Below are positions 1 to 5,806 of a stretch of 12,659 nt of DNA, in pieces (the stretch's first letter is position 1; every line of letters starts with the position of its first letter). The stretch comes from Candidatus Aminicenantes bacterium UBA876 (GTDB lineage Bacteria; Acidobacteriota; Aminicenantia; UBA2199). The stretch covers positions 1 to 12,659 of the forward strand of contig DBFQ01000001.1 of the NCBI GenBank assembly GCA_002294665.1, given 5' to 3'. Under the pieces are notes generated by a model, which did no database searches, was not told the DNA's origin, and worked only from the letters and a program-made list of their open reading frames with translations. The position numbers were made by a program, and so were the translations under genes.

Positions 1-451
1 GCGAATCGGGAAACCAGCGCGCCCCGGACGCGCCGGTGGGCAGATTGGTCAGGCGCCGCGCTTCGCCGCCGGAGGTTGATATCACGTAGACCTGGGTGGC
101 TTCGTCATCGTCCCGCTTGGATTCAAAGGCGATCCATTTGCCGTCGGGACTCCAGGCGGGCGAACTGTCGCTTGCCGCTTGCGTGGTCAGGGGCACGGCC
201 TTTCCCGGTGTGGTGGGCACCAGCCACAGGTCGGTGGCGGGCTCGCCGCTTTCGGCGTCATAAGCGGTAACCGGCACCACGGCCCATTTCCCGTCCGGAG
301 AGATGTCCGGTGAGCCCAGGCGCTGAATTTTCCACAAGATCTCCGCCGTCAGAGGCTGCTTGCCTGTTTTCTTTTCCGCCTGCAATCCCCACGACAAAGA
401 TACGAACAACAACACCGCCACCATGATTACAACCAGCCGCTTCATCGTCAT
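1..451 (-). CDS. S9-type peptidase (prolyl oligopeptidase-like), N-terminal part, truncated by window edge
   Basis: Translating the minus strand gives a Sec-type signal peptide (MKRLVVIMVAVLLFVSLSWG) and then the start of a TolB/DPP-IV-like beta-propeller. Two copies of the blade signature are visible, SPDISPDGKWAV and SPAWSPDGKWIAFESKRD, followed by QVYVISTSGGEARRLTNLP. This arrangement is typical of S9 acylaminoacyl/dipeptidyl peptidases, in which an N-terminal propeller gates a C-terminal alpha/beta-hydrolase. The hydrolase with its Ser-Asp-His triad would lie beyond base 1, so a non-enzymatic TolB-like propeller cannot be excluded. Start codons are possible at 454, 451 and 445. The AGGAGGA at 461-455 almost touches 454 and leaves 4 nt before 451 and 10 nt before 445, so 451 or 445 is preferred. 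The product is probably periplasmic and involved in peptide degradation. The gene is divergent from the plus-strand gene at 610. Confidence 0.85.
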   Translation of the reverse strand, partial: MTMKRLVVIMVAVLLFVSLSWGLQAEKKTGKQPLTAEILWKIQRLGSPDISPDGKWAVVPVTAYDAESGEPATDLWLVPTTPGKAVPLTTQAASDSSPAWSPDGKWIAFESKRDDDEATQVYVISTSGGEARRLTNLPTGASGARWFPDS

Positions 452-498
452 CATTCCTCCTCTTTCCGACACGCCCGCGTGGAACCTTCCGCCCCTTT

Positions 499-528
499 AT
501 CATACCTGACATTCCCCTTAACATTCAA
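499..528 (-). promoter_or_regulatory. sigma70-like promoter for the S9 peptidase gene
   Basis: Read on the minus strand, TTGAAT (528-523) and TATGAT (504-499) are separated by 18 nt. They lie 48 nt upstream of the predicted peptidase start, directed toward it. The -10 matches consensus at 5 of 6 positions. Prediction only. Confidence 0.5.
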
Positions 529-535
529 ATTCACG

Positions 536-564
536 TTGACTTCGCGGTTTTCTGGTGCTATAGA
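536..564 (+). promoter_or_regulatory. sigma70-like promoter for the outer-membrane protein gene at 610
   Basis: TTGACT (536-541) and TATAGA (559-564) are separated by exactly 17 nt. The start of transcription would fall near 571, giving a leader of about 38 nt before the ATG at 610. The -35 elements of this promoter and the minus-strand promoter are only 7 bp apart (529-535), so the two may compete for or share a regulator. Confidence 0.6.
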
Positions 565-609
565 ATTCGTGGACTGAGTCTGCAGCCCCGATCTCCTGCG
601 GAGGGAAAC

Positions 610-1092
610 ATGAAAAGAACCGTGATTGCTGTCGCGCTTATCTGCCTGCTGGCGGGATTGGCGCCCCAACCCGTTCAGGCGGAAACGGACGCCCAGTTAT
701 TTGCCAGTTTTGGCCTCATGACCGATGATTCATTTAAGTTCAAGGATTTTTTATGGCATTTGGGCCTCAACCTGGACCTCACCCTCAACGATCTACTGGT
801 TCTCAGTCCCGAGGTCAATCTGGTGACCCGCAATTTCAAGTTCAAGACCTTCATGCTGGAACCGGCTGTGTTGCTCAACCTCAAGTTGGGCGACAGTTTC
901 TTTGTCGGCGCCGGGATTTCCAAATTCATGGTGATCGCCGAGGGCGATTACTTCGGGTCCACCGATGTGGCGCTGAAGGCTAATGTCGATTTCATTGACG
1001 AGCATTTCAAGTTCCGCATCTACGTAATCACGCCTTTCAACGACCTGTTCAAATACAGCCTGATCGGCCTGCAGGCGGGACTGAGCTTCTGA
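610..1092 (+). CDS. small outer-membrane beta-barrel protein (hypothetical)
   Basis: This 160-residue protein has a clear Sec signal peptide at residues 1-24, with predicted cleavage after PVQA. The mature part of about 136 residues alternates polar and hydrophobic amino acids in short strands, for example LLVLSPEVNLV, FMLEPAVLLNLKLG and SFFVGAGISKFMVI. It ends in LQAGLSF; a C-terminal Phe is the usual BAM recognition signal of outer-membrane barrels. No enzyme motif is visible. The length would suit an 8-strand barrel of the OmpA/OmpW size class, but strand count was not computed. GGAGG lies 5 nt before the ATG within CTGCGGAGG, a leader word shared with the genes at 1300 and 3683. It is probably monocistronic, since 207 nt with a new promoter follow. 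Confidence 0.75.
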   Translation: MKRTVIAVALICLLAGLAPQPVQAETDAQLFASFGLMTDDSFKFKDFLWHLGLNLDLTLNDLLVLSPEVNLVTRNFKFKTFMLEPAVLLNLKLGDSFFVGAGISKFMVIAEGDYFGSTDVALKANVDFIDEHFKFRIYVITPFNDLFKYSLIGLQAGLSF

Positions 1093-1211
1093 GTTCCATT
1101 TTCTTTGTACAGGGCGGCAGTCATCCCCATTCCGTTTACCTCGCATGCCGCCAGCGGTGAGCATTTGACGGCGGAGCATCGATCTGGTATGAACCTCGCG
1201 GTTGAGTTTTA

Positions 1212-1240
1212 TTGATTAACTCCGCCGGCCATTCTATAAT
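1212..1240 (+). promoter_or_regulatory. sigma70-like promoter for the Asp-box protein operon
   Basis: TTGATT (1212-1217) and a perfect TATAAT (1235-1240) are separated by 17 nt. Transcription would start near 1247, about 53 nt before the ATG at 1300. This is the best promoter match in the window. No T-tract terminator is seen between 1092 and here. Confidence 0.65.
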
Positions 1241-1299
1241 CTGATTATCATCCTTCGGAGACGTGCGCCCCGGGGAGACACCTGACTGCGGAGGTAGCC

Positions 1300-3660
1300 A
1301 TGATGCGGAAAATTCTGCTGGCCGGTCTGTTTTTATCCGTGTTTTTCACCCTGAACGCCGGGGATGTGCCGGAAGAGAAAAAAGAATCCATTCAGGCCAT
1401 GCCGCCTGTTTCCTGGCTGGACGCGCCCGTTAGGGTGGACCTGGGAATCGCCCCCGGCGACAGTGACTCGGAATTTCCGCAGATGGCAGTGAACGGCAAC
1501 GATGTGGGGGTGGTATGGACGGACTTTCGTAACGGTTTTACGGATATCCTGTTCAACCGTTCCCGCGACCGTGGCGCCACCTGGCGCAAATCCCCGCTGC
1601 GCCTGGATACGGGAGATGTCCCCGGTGCGCATGGATCATGGGATCCGAAAATGTGTCGCTCCGGCAACCACATCTACGTGGTCTGGTCGGACGAGCGCAA
1701 CGGCATGGCAGACATCTACTTCAACCGTTCGACAGACGGCGGGGACACCTGGATGCCGCTCCCGGTCCGCCTGGACACCGGTACCGCTCCGGGATACGCA
1801 GGATCCTGGGTGCCTGAAATCTGCTGTGACGGCCTGCGGGTGTACGTGGTCTGGATAGATGAGCGTGAGGGATGGAATCATACTTATTTCAATCGTTCAC
1901 TGGATGGCGGAGAGACCTGGTTGGCTGCGGACCGGCAACTGGACACGGCGGATCCGACAAAAGGGGCCGTCCTGCCGCAGATCGCCTGCAGCGGCGACAA
2001 TGTCTATGTAACCTGGATGGATGATCGGATTATCGAGACCAATGCGGTCTATTTCAAGTATTCCCATGATGCCGGGGCCGCGTGGCAGGCCACGGAAGTC
2101 CGGCTGGATAACGATGAATCAGCCTCGTTGTTTCCTCAGATCGCCTGCTCGGGAAATTACGTGTACGTGGCGTGGATCAGCTTAGACCTTATGAACTTTT
2201 ATGATTCGGGCGTTTCCATTAATCGCTCCGCGGATCGCGGCGTCTCCTGGCTCAATGCGCCTGTACGCGCGGATGTCAGCGGTTCCCTGATCCCGAGCTT
2301 CCTCACCGAGCCGCCGGCGATCCAGTGTTCCGGTGCGGATGTGGCCGTGGTCTGGCGGACTATCCAGTTAATGGAGAGCCCGAATGCGATACAGCATACA
2401 ATCCGTTCCTCTTCCGGATCCCGCCGGCGAGGGGGAAAACCCGACTTCAGGCTTGATCTCAAGACCTCTCCCGCAGCACTTCCCCTGGCTTCGCATGTCC
2501 TCTTCAATCGTTCCCAGGACGGTGGACTCACCTGGCAGCCTGTTGATACCCAACTGAATACCAATACGGGAATTTCCACGACCGGATTGATGATCTGGAA
2601 CCTGAACAGCCTGGGATTCTGTTCCCAAGGAGATCATTTCCACGTGGCCTGGACTGCGGCTGAATCTGAAAGTGAATTTGAGGATGTCTTTTTCAACCAC
2701 TCCAGTGATCGCGGCACATCCTGGCAGGCTGCTGAATTGCGCCTGGACACCGGGGATGCCCCAGGTACAAACGAGTCCCTGTTCCCTGCCATTGCATGCA
2801 CCGCTGACAATGTGTTCGTTGCCTGGATGGATGACCGCGACGGAGATTTCGATATCCACTACTCGACTACCGAGGCCCCTCCCCGGGCGGATGCAGGCAG
2901 CGGGGGAGAGACGCGTTTGGAGCGGGCATTCTCCCTTGACGGCGGCGGGTCTTCCGATCCCGACGGGGATGGCCTGGCGTACTTGTGGTCCCTGCGGGAG
3001 CAGCCTTCGGGATCCACCGCAACCATCGACAATCACCGCAGCCGGATTGCATCACTGGTTCCCGATAGGGAAGGCGAATATGTGATCCAGTTAACCGTTA
3101 CCGATCCTTTCGGCAGAAGCGATACGGACCGGGTGACCGTAACCGCCCTGGATCTGGTGGACCTGACCTTGAGCGCCGGTTCCGGCGGCACCACGATTCC
3201 CGCTCCCGGCATCCATACGTACCGGCGGGGAGAGACGGTAGCCATCAAGGCTGTGCCGGACGCAAACTTCCTTTTCGCCGGCTGGAGCGGTGACGCCGCG
3301 GGTGTGGCCAACCCGCTGGAATTGGTGATGGATGACGACAAGGCGGTGACTGCGACCTTCGTGCCCGTGGTGCTGCCGCCGCTGAACCTGTCGGGGGAGC
3401 GCATCGAGAACCGTTCGCTCTCCATGGTGGAATACATCGCGCGCCTGACCTGGGCGGCCCATCCGGATAACTACGATACCACGGGTTACCGGATTGTCCG
3501 GGTGGAAAGCGGCAATGAAATGGAACTGGCCGTGGTCGGCTCCGACACCTTCGCATACGAAGAAAGGGGCGTGTCCCGGGAAGGAACGTTGACCTACCGG
3601 GTCTACACCCTGCGCTCGGACGGATTTTGGAGCGACCCGGCTGAAGTGATCATCAATTGA
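1300..3660 (+). CDS. exported Asp-box (sialidase-like BNR) propeller protein with PKD, InlB-B-like and Fn3-like domains
   Basis: This 786-residue protein has a signal peptide at residues 1-20 (cleavage near LNA|GD). Residues about 40-525 hold eight repeats of roughly 56 residues built on CSGDNVYVVWxDxR, then YFNRSxDGGxTW, then PVRLDTG. Seven carry an Asp-box (S-x-D-x-G-x-[TS]-W or close variant), near residues 87, 143, 198, 255, 309, 403 and 466. The eighth stops before its Asp-box, and residues 36-50 (PVSWLDAPVRVDLG) supply the missing final strand. Repeat 6 has a basic insertion, SSSGSRRRGGK. A K319-type PKD domain follows (about 526-617, SSDPDGDGLAYLWSL), then an InlB B-repeat-like module (about 620-690, FAGWSGDA and KAVTATFVPV), then an Fn3-like domain to the end. 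The sialidase FRIP motif and Arg triad are not evident, so carbohydrate or protein binding is likelier than sialidase activity. GGAGG is 5 nt before the ATG, and ATG 1303 is an alternative start. It precedes a barrel gene 22 nt downstream. Confidence 0.85.
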   Translation: MMRKILLAGLFLSVFFTLNAGDVPEEKKESIQAMPPVSWLDAPVRVDLGIAPGDSDSEFPQMAVNGNDVGVVWTDFRNGFTDILFNRSRDRGATWRKSPLRLDTGDVPGAHGSWDPKMCRSGNHIYVVWSDERNGMADIYFNRSTDGGDTWMPLPVRLDTGTAPGYAGSWVPEICCDGLRVYVVWIDEREGWNHTYFNRSLDGGETWLAADRQLDTADPTKGAVLPQIACSGDNVYVTWMDDRIIETNAVYFKYSHDAGAAWQATEVRLDNDESASLFPQIACSGNYVYVAWISLDLMNFYDSGVSINRSADRGVSWLNAPVRADVSGSLIPSFLTEPPAIQCSGADVAVVWRTIQLMESPNAIQHTIRSSSGSRRRGGKPDFRLDLKTSPAALPLASHVLFNRSQDGGLTWQPVDTQLNTNTGISTTGLMIWNLNSLGFCSQGDHFHVAWTAAESESEFEDVFFNHSSDRGTSWQAAELRLDTGDAPGTNESLFPAIACTADNVFVAWMDDRDGDFDIHYSTTEAPPRADAGSGGETRLERAFSLDGGGSSDPDGDGLAYLWSLREQPSGSTATIDNHRSRIASLVPDREGEYVIQLTVTDPFGRSDTDRVTVTALDLVDLTLSAGSGGTTIPAPGIHTYRRGETVAIKAVPDANFLFAGWSGDAAGVANPLELVMDDDKAVTATFVPVVLPPLNLSGERIENRSLSMVEYIARLTWAAHPDNYDTTGYRIVRVESGNEMELAVVGSDTFAYEERGVSREGTLTYRVYTLRSDGFWSDPAEVIIN

Positions 3661-3682
3661 TGAACTGCGGAGGACAGAGATC

Positions 3683-4231
3683 ATGAAAAAGGCCTGGATT
3701 GGATTGCTGATAATGGTTGTGGTTGGTGGCGCCGGATACGGCATGGATATCTCCCTTGAGGTGAAAGCAAAATGGCTGGCCCCTGCGGAAGAGGCTTTTC
3801 GCGACGTCTACGGCGGCGGGATCGGTTTCGGCGGCGCCCTGGTGCTGGGGTTGTCGGATCACTGGGAAGCCTCGCTGGAAGCGGACTGGTTGTCCCGGGA
3901 CGGGGAACTCACCTATACGGGCGAACCCACAAAGATGTCCCTTTCCGCCCTGGGCGCGGACCTCAAATACCTGATTCCCCTGAAAGGTGTGACCCTCTAC
4001 GCCGGGCCGGGGATCTACCTGCACCGCTTCAGCGAAGACAACCGCTTGGGCGAGCCGGAAAAGAGTGGCCTGGGGTTCAAATTGAAGGCCGGGGCCCTGG
4101 TGCCCTTGACAAAGTGCCTGCGGTTGAACCTGTTTGCCGGATACTCCTTCTGCGAGATGACACCCGTAGAGATCGAGATCGCCTTGGGCGGCTTTGAGGC
4201 CGGCCTGGGCATGCGCTACACGTTTCAATAA
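3683..4231 (+). CDS. outer-membrane beta-barrel protein
   Basis: This 182-residue protein has a signal peptide at residues 1-20 (MKKAWIGLLIMVVVGGAGYG). The mature part consists of amphipathic beta strands with Gly-rich turns, such as VYGGGIGFGGALVLGLSDHW, LSALGADLKYLIPL, VTLYAGPGIYLHRF and LNLFAGYSF. It ends GLGMRYTFQ, with a penultimate Phe. This is the pattern of OmpA-like/OMP_b-brl eight-stranded porin-like proteins. It starts 22 nt after the stop of the Asp-box gene with no terminator between, so the two are probably one operon and the barrel may anchor or export-partner the large surface protein (inference). GGAGG lies 9 nt before the ATG. It is not obviously a recent duplicate of the 610 barrel, though both share the xxAGxGIxxxxF turn (VGAGISKF, AGPGIYLHRF). 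Confidence 0.8.
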   Translation: MKKAWIGLLIMVVVGGAGYGMDISLEVKAKWLAPAEEAFRDVYGGGIGFGGALVLGLSDHWEASLEADWLSRDGELTYTGEPTKMSLSALGADLKYLIPLKGVTLYAGPGIYLHRFSEDNRLGEPEKSGLGFKLKAGALVPLTKCLRLNLFAGYSFCEMTPVEIEIALGGFEAGLGMRYTFQ

Positions 4232-4263
4232 TTTTTTCGGGTCGCCCCGCGCAAGATGAAAAT

Positions 4264-4334
4264 CGCTGATGCGTTGGCCGTTCGTGTTATTTAAGCCGGT
4301 GTTCACGCATCAGTGAAAGGCCAGGATTTTTTTT
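4264..4334 (+). terminator. 11-bp stem-loop followed by T8 tract: terminator or leader structure before the acyltransferase
   Basis: CGCTGATGCGT (4264-4274) pairs with ACGCATCAGTG (4305-4315) with one G-U wobble and a 30-nt loop. A T8 run at 4327-4334 follows after 11 nt and abuts the GAGG Shine-Dalgarno (4335-4338) of the next gene. A second pairing, TGGCC (4275-4279) with GGCCA (4319-4323), crosses the first and could form a pseudoknot or an alternative fold. The T tract is too distant for a textbook terminator of the first stem but sits 3 nt after the second. Its role is undecided. Confidence 0.4.
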
Positions 4335-4343
4335 GAGGTCAAA

Positions 4344-4928
4344 ATGCATTTTCCCGAACTGGGTCCGCGGGTGGCACGGCTTAACAGTCCCCGGCTGCGG
4401 CGCTGGGGACGGCGTTTCCTGTCGCGCCGGGGGTGGACGATCAGCGGCAACCTGCCCGATCTTTCCCACATGATTCTGCTGGGAGTGCCGCATACCTCCA
4501 ACTGGGATTTGTTGTATTGCCTGGCTTTTGAGTGCGCGCTGGGATTCAAGGCCAACTGGGTGGGCAAGGAGTCGCTTTTCTTCTGGCCATTGGGCGCGTT
4601 GATGCGCCGGCTGGGAGGCGTGCCGGTGAATCGCCGCTTTCCCCGGCAGATGCTGCGGGATACGGTGGCCCATTTTCGTGAACGTGCGCACCTGATCCTG
4701 GCCATCGCCCCGGAAGGTACCCGCCGCAAGGTCGAGAAATGGAAGCGGGGGTTCCACCGCATCGCCCGCACGGCCGCGGTACCGATCGTGCCGATCTGCA
4801 TGGATTTCGGCGCGCGCACGTTCGCCATCGGTACACCCTACATCGCGACGGAAAACGTGGAAAGCGACATCCGCACATTGAAAGAATTCTACGCCGGTGC
4901 CGTGGGCAGACGGCCGGAAAATACGTAA
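4344..4928 (+). CDS. PlsC-type (1-acyl-glycerol-3-phosphate) acyltransferase family protein
   Basis: This 194-residue protein carries all the LPLAT-family landmarks. Motif I is the catalytic H-x4-D, seen as PHTSNWD (H50, D55). The motif II region is GKESLFFWP with GGVPVNR (91-97). Motif III is IAPEGTR (E124). Motif IV is VPIVPI (146-151). It has a Trp/Arg-rich N-terminus, no obvious long membrane helix, and ends in a DIRTLKEFYA-type tail usual for the short COG0204-like members. The length is therefore complete. Such enzymes transfer acyl chains to lysophosphatidate or related glycerol lipids at the cytoplasmic membrane; the exact acceptor cannot be read from the sequence. GAGG is 5 nt before ATG 4344. 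It converges on the minus-strand GNAT gene. Confidence 0.85.
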   Translation: MHFPELGPRVARLNSPRLRRWGRRFLSRRGWTISGNLPDLSHMILLGVPHTSNWDLLYCLAFECALGFKANWVGKESLFFWPLGALMRRLGGVPVNRRFPRQMLRDTVAHFRERAHLILAIAPEGTRRKVEKWKRGFHRIARTAAVPIVPICMDFGARTFAIGTPYIATENVESDIRTLKEFYAGAVGRRPENT

Positions 4929-4930
4929 GG

Positions 4931-4990
4931 AAAGTTGAAAAGTTGAAGAGTTGAAAAGTTGGAGAGTTGGAAAGTTGGAGAGTTGGAGAG
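4931..4990. repeat. 8-bp tandem repeat, GTTG(G/A)(A/G)AR-type, 7 units in strict register
   Basis: GTTG recurs at 4934, 4942, 4950, 4958, 4966, 4974 and 4982, exactly 8 bp apart, with purine-only positions varying between A and G around it. The array begins 3 nt after the acyltransferase stop and decays into GGAAGAAG. One strand is almost free of C. It lies between convergent genes, where neither gene's expression signals are needed. Confidence 0.9.
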
Positions 4991-5009
4991 GGAAGAAGTA
5001 AAAAAAGGT

Positions 5010-5059
5010 GACAGAAAGACAGGAGACAGGTGTAGGCGCGGCCCCCTGTGGCCGCCCGG
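5010..5059. repeat. GACAG triplet and GC-rich intergenic palindrome
   Basis: GACAG occurs at 5010, 5018 and 5025, followed by a GC hairpin GCGGCC (5038-5043), loop CCCTGT, GGCCGC (5050-5055), within GTAGGCGCGGCCCCCTGTGG. The layout resembles dispersed GTAGGGGC...CCCCTGTGG...GCCCG intergenic palindromes known from many environmental bacteria (recognition from memory). It could also serve as a bidirectional terminator for the two convergent genes, although no T tract follows on either strand. Confidence 0.4.
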
Positions 5060-5089
5060 TTGTCCCTTCACAGGTAGAACGAATCTTTC

Positions 5090-5635
5090 TTACTTTCCGC
5101 AAAGGCGGTAGGTTACCAGCGGCATTGATTGGTCGCCGATGCGGATCGCCGCCGGACGGTCATGACCGGGCTTGAATCCCAGTTTTTCCAGCAGCCGGAT
5201 GGAGGGCCGGTTGTCTGAAACGGTGCGCGCGAGCACGCAATCCAGTTTCAGTTCACTGAATATAAAGTTCACCAGGGCCGTTGCCGCTTCAATTCCATAC
5301 CCTTTGTGCTGGTGTTCGGATGCCACGGTGTAACCGATTTCCGCTTCATTGCCGTTGACCACGAAACCGCAATCTCCGGCCAGGCGGTTGTCTTGGTTGA
5401 GAAAAAGGCCCAGCTGTTTCCATTCTCCATGCCGGATCGTGGCCCGGGATGAAAAACAATGCAGGAACCAGTGGACTTCAACCGGATCCACCGGTCGCCA
5501 ACGCTGGAATCGGGCCGATTCGGCATGGCTGCGAATCGCGAACCATTCATCCGCCCGGTCGGGTTGAATCAGGTCGAGGCACAGACGCCGGGTCAGGATT
5601 GGGGCCCATACCGGCCACGCGGGTTCACTGGCCAT
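5090..5635 (-). CDS. GNAT family N-acetyltransferase (RimJ/RimL-like)
   Basis: This 181-residue protein has the GNAT fold pattern. The N-terminal TRRLCLDLIQPDRADEWF is typical of RimJ/RimL-type members. The central EIGYTVASEHQHKGYGIEAA (99-118) holds the acetyl-CoA pyrophosphate loop Q-x-x-G-x-G (Q109, G112, G114). The C-terminal NRPSIRLLEKLGF (142-154) is the conserved motif B region. The acceptor could be a protein alpha-amine, an antibiotic or a small amine and is not identifiable. ATG 5635 has no Shine-Dalgarno; the upstream sequence is GCGCCGGA. A good promoter places transcription start only 2-3 nt before it, so leaderless translation is likely. It stands alone, convergent with the acyltransferase and divergent from the gene at 5807. 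Confidence 0.85.
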   Translation of the reverse strand: MASEPAWPVWAPILTRRLCLDLIQPDRADEWFAIRSHAESARFQRWRPVDPVEVHWFLHCFSSRATIRHGEWKQLGLFLNQDNRLAGDCGFVVNGNEAEIGYTVASEHQHKGYGIEAATALVNFIFSELKLDCVLARTVSDNRPSIRLLEKLGFKPGHDRPAAIRIGDQSMPLVTYRLCGK

Positions 5636-5644
5636 TCCGGCGCA

Positions 5645-5673
5645 ATTTTAGCGAAACGACGCAAAAATGCCAA
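5645..5673 (-). promoter_or_regulatory. sigma70-like promoter of the GNAT gene, predicting a leaderless mRNA
   Basis: On the minus strand TTGGCA (5673-5668) and TAAAAT (5650-5645) are separated by 17 nt. The -10 ends 9 nt before the ATG at 5635, so +1 would fall at about 5638. Confidence 0.5.
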
Positions 5674-5733
5674 CCCCGCAGCCGTCCAGAGCATTCATTT
5701 GTTATCAAAAAATCAATTTTTCGCATGTAACGC

Positions 5734-5758
5734 GCTTTTCGTTATGGTATGCTTTTCG
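5734..5758 (+). promoter_or_regulatory. direct repeat GCTTTTCG upstream of the disulfide reductase gene
   Basis: GCTTTTCG occurs at 5734-5741 and 5751-5758, 17 bp apart start to start, flanking TTATGGTAT. It lies 49-73 bp before the ATG at 5807, in the promoter interval shared with the divergent GNAT gene. A regulator-binding site or a promoter overlap is possible. No standard -35/-10 pair for the 5807 gene stands out. Confidence 0.3.
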
Positions 5759-5806
5759 AAGGTATTTTTGCTTGAATGACCAGCATACGTGTCAACAGGA
5801 GGATAT

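Noticed and set aside
1300..2880. True sialidase assignment for the Asp-box protein
   Set aside because: Asp-boxes alone are structural; no FRIP motif or arginine triad could be identified.
2368..3036. Minus-strand 222-codon open frame
   Set aside because: Antisense to the Asp-box repeats and without any recognisable protein features.
4931..5030. CRISPR-like array
   Set aside because: Units are contiguous 8-bp repeats without spacers.
4287..5102. Minus-strand 271-codon open frame
   Set aside because: Runs through the 8-bp repeat (giving LSNFPTLQLFNSSTFQLS-type sequence) and antisense to the acyltransferase motifs; low-complexity artefact.
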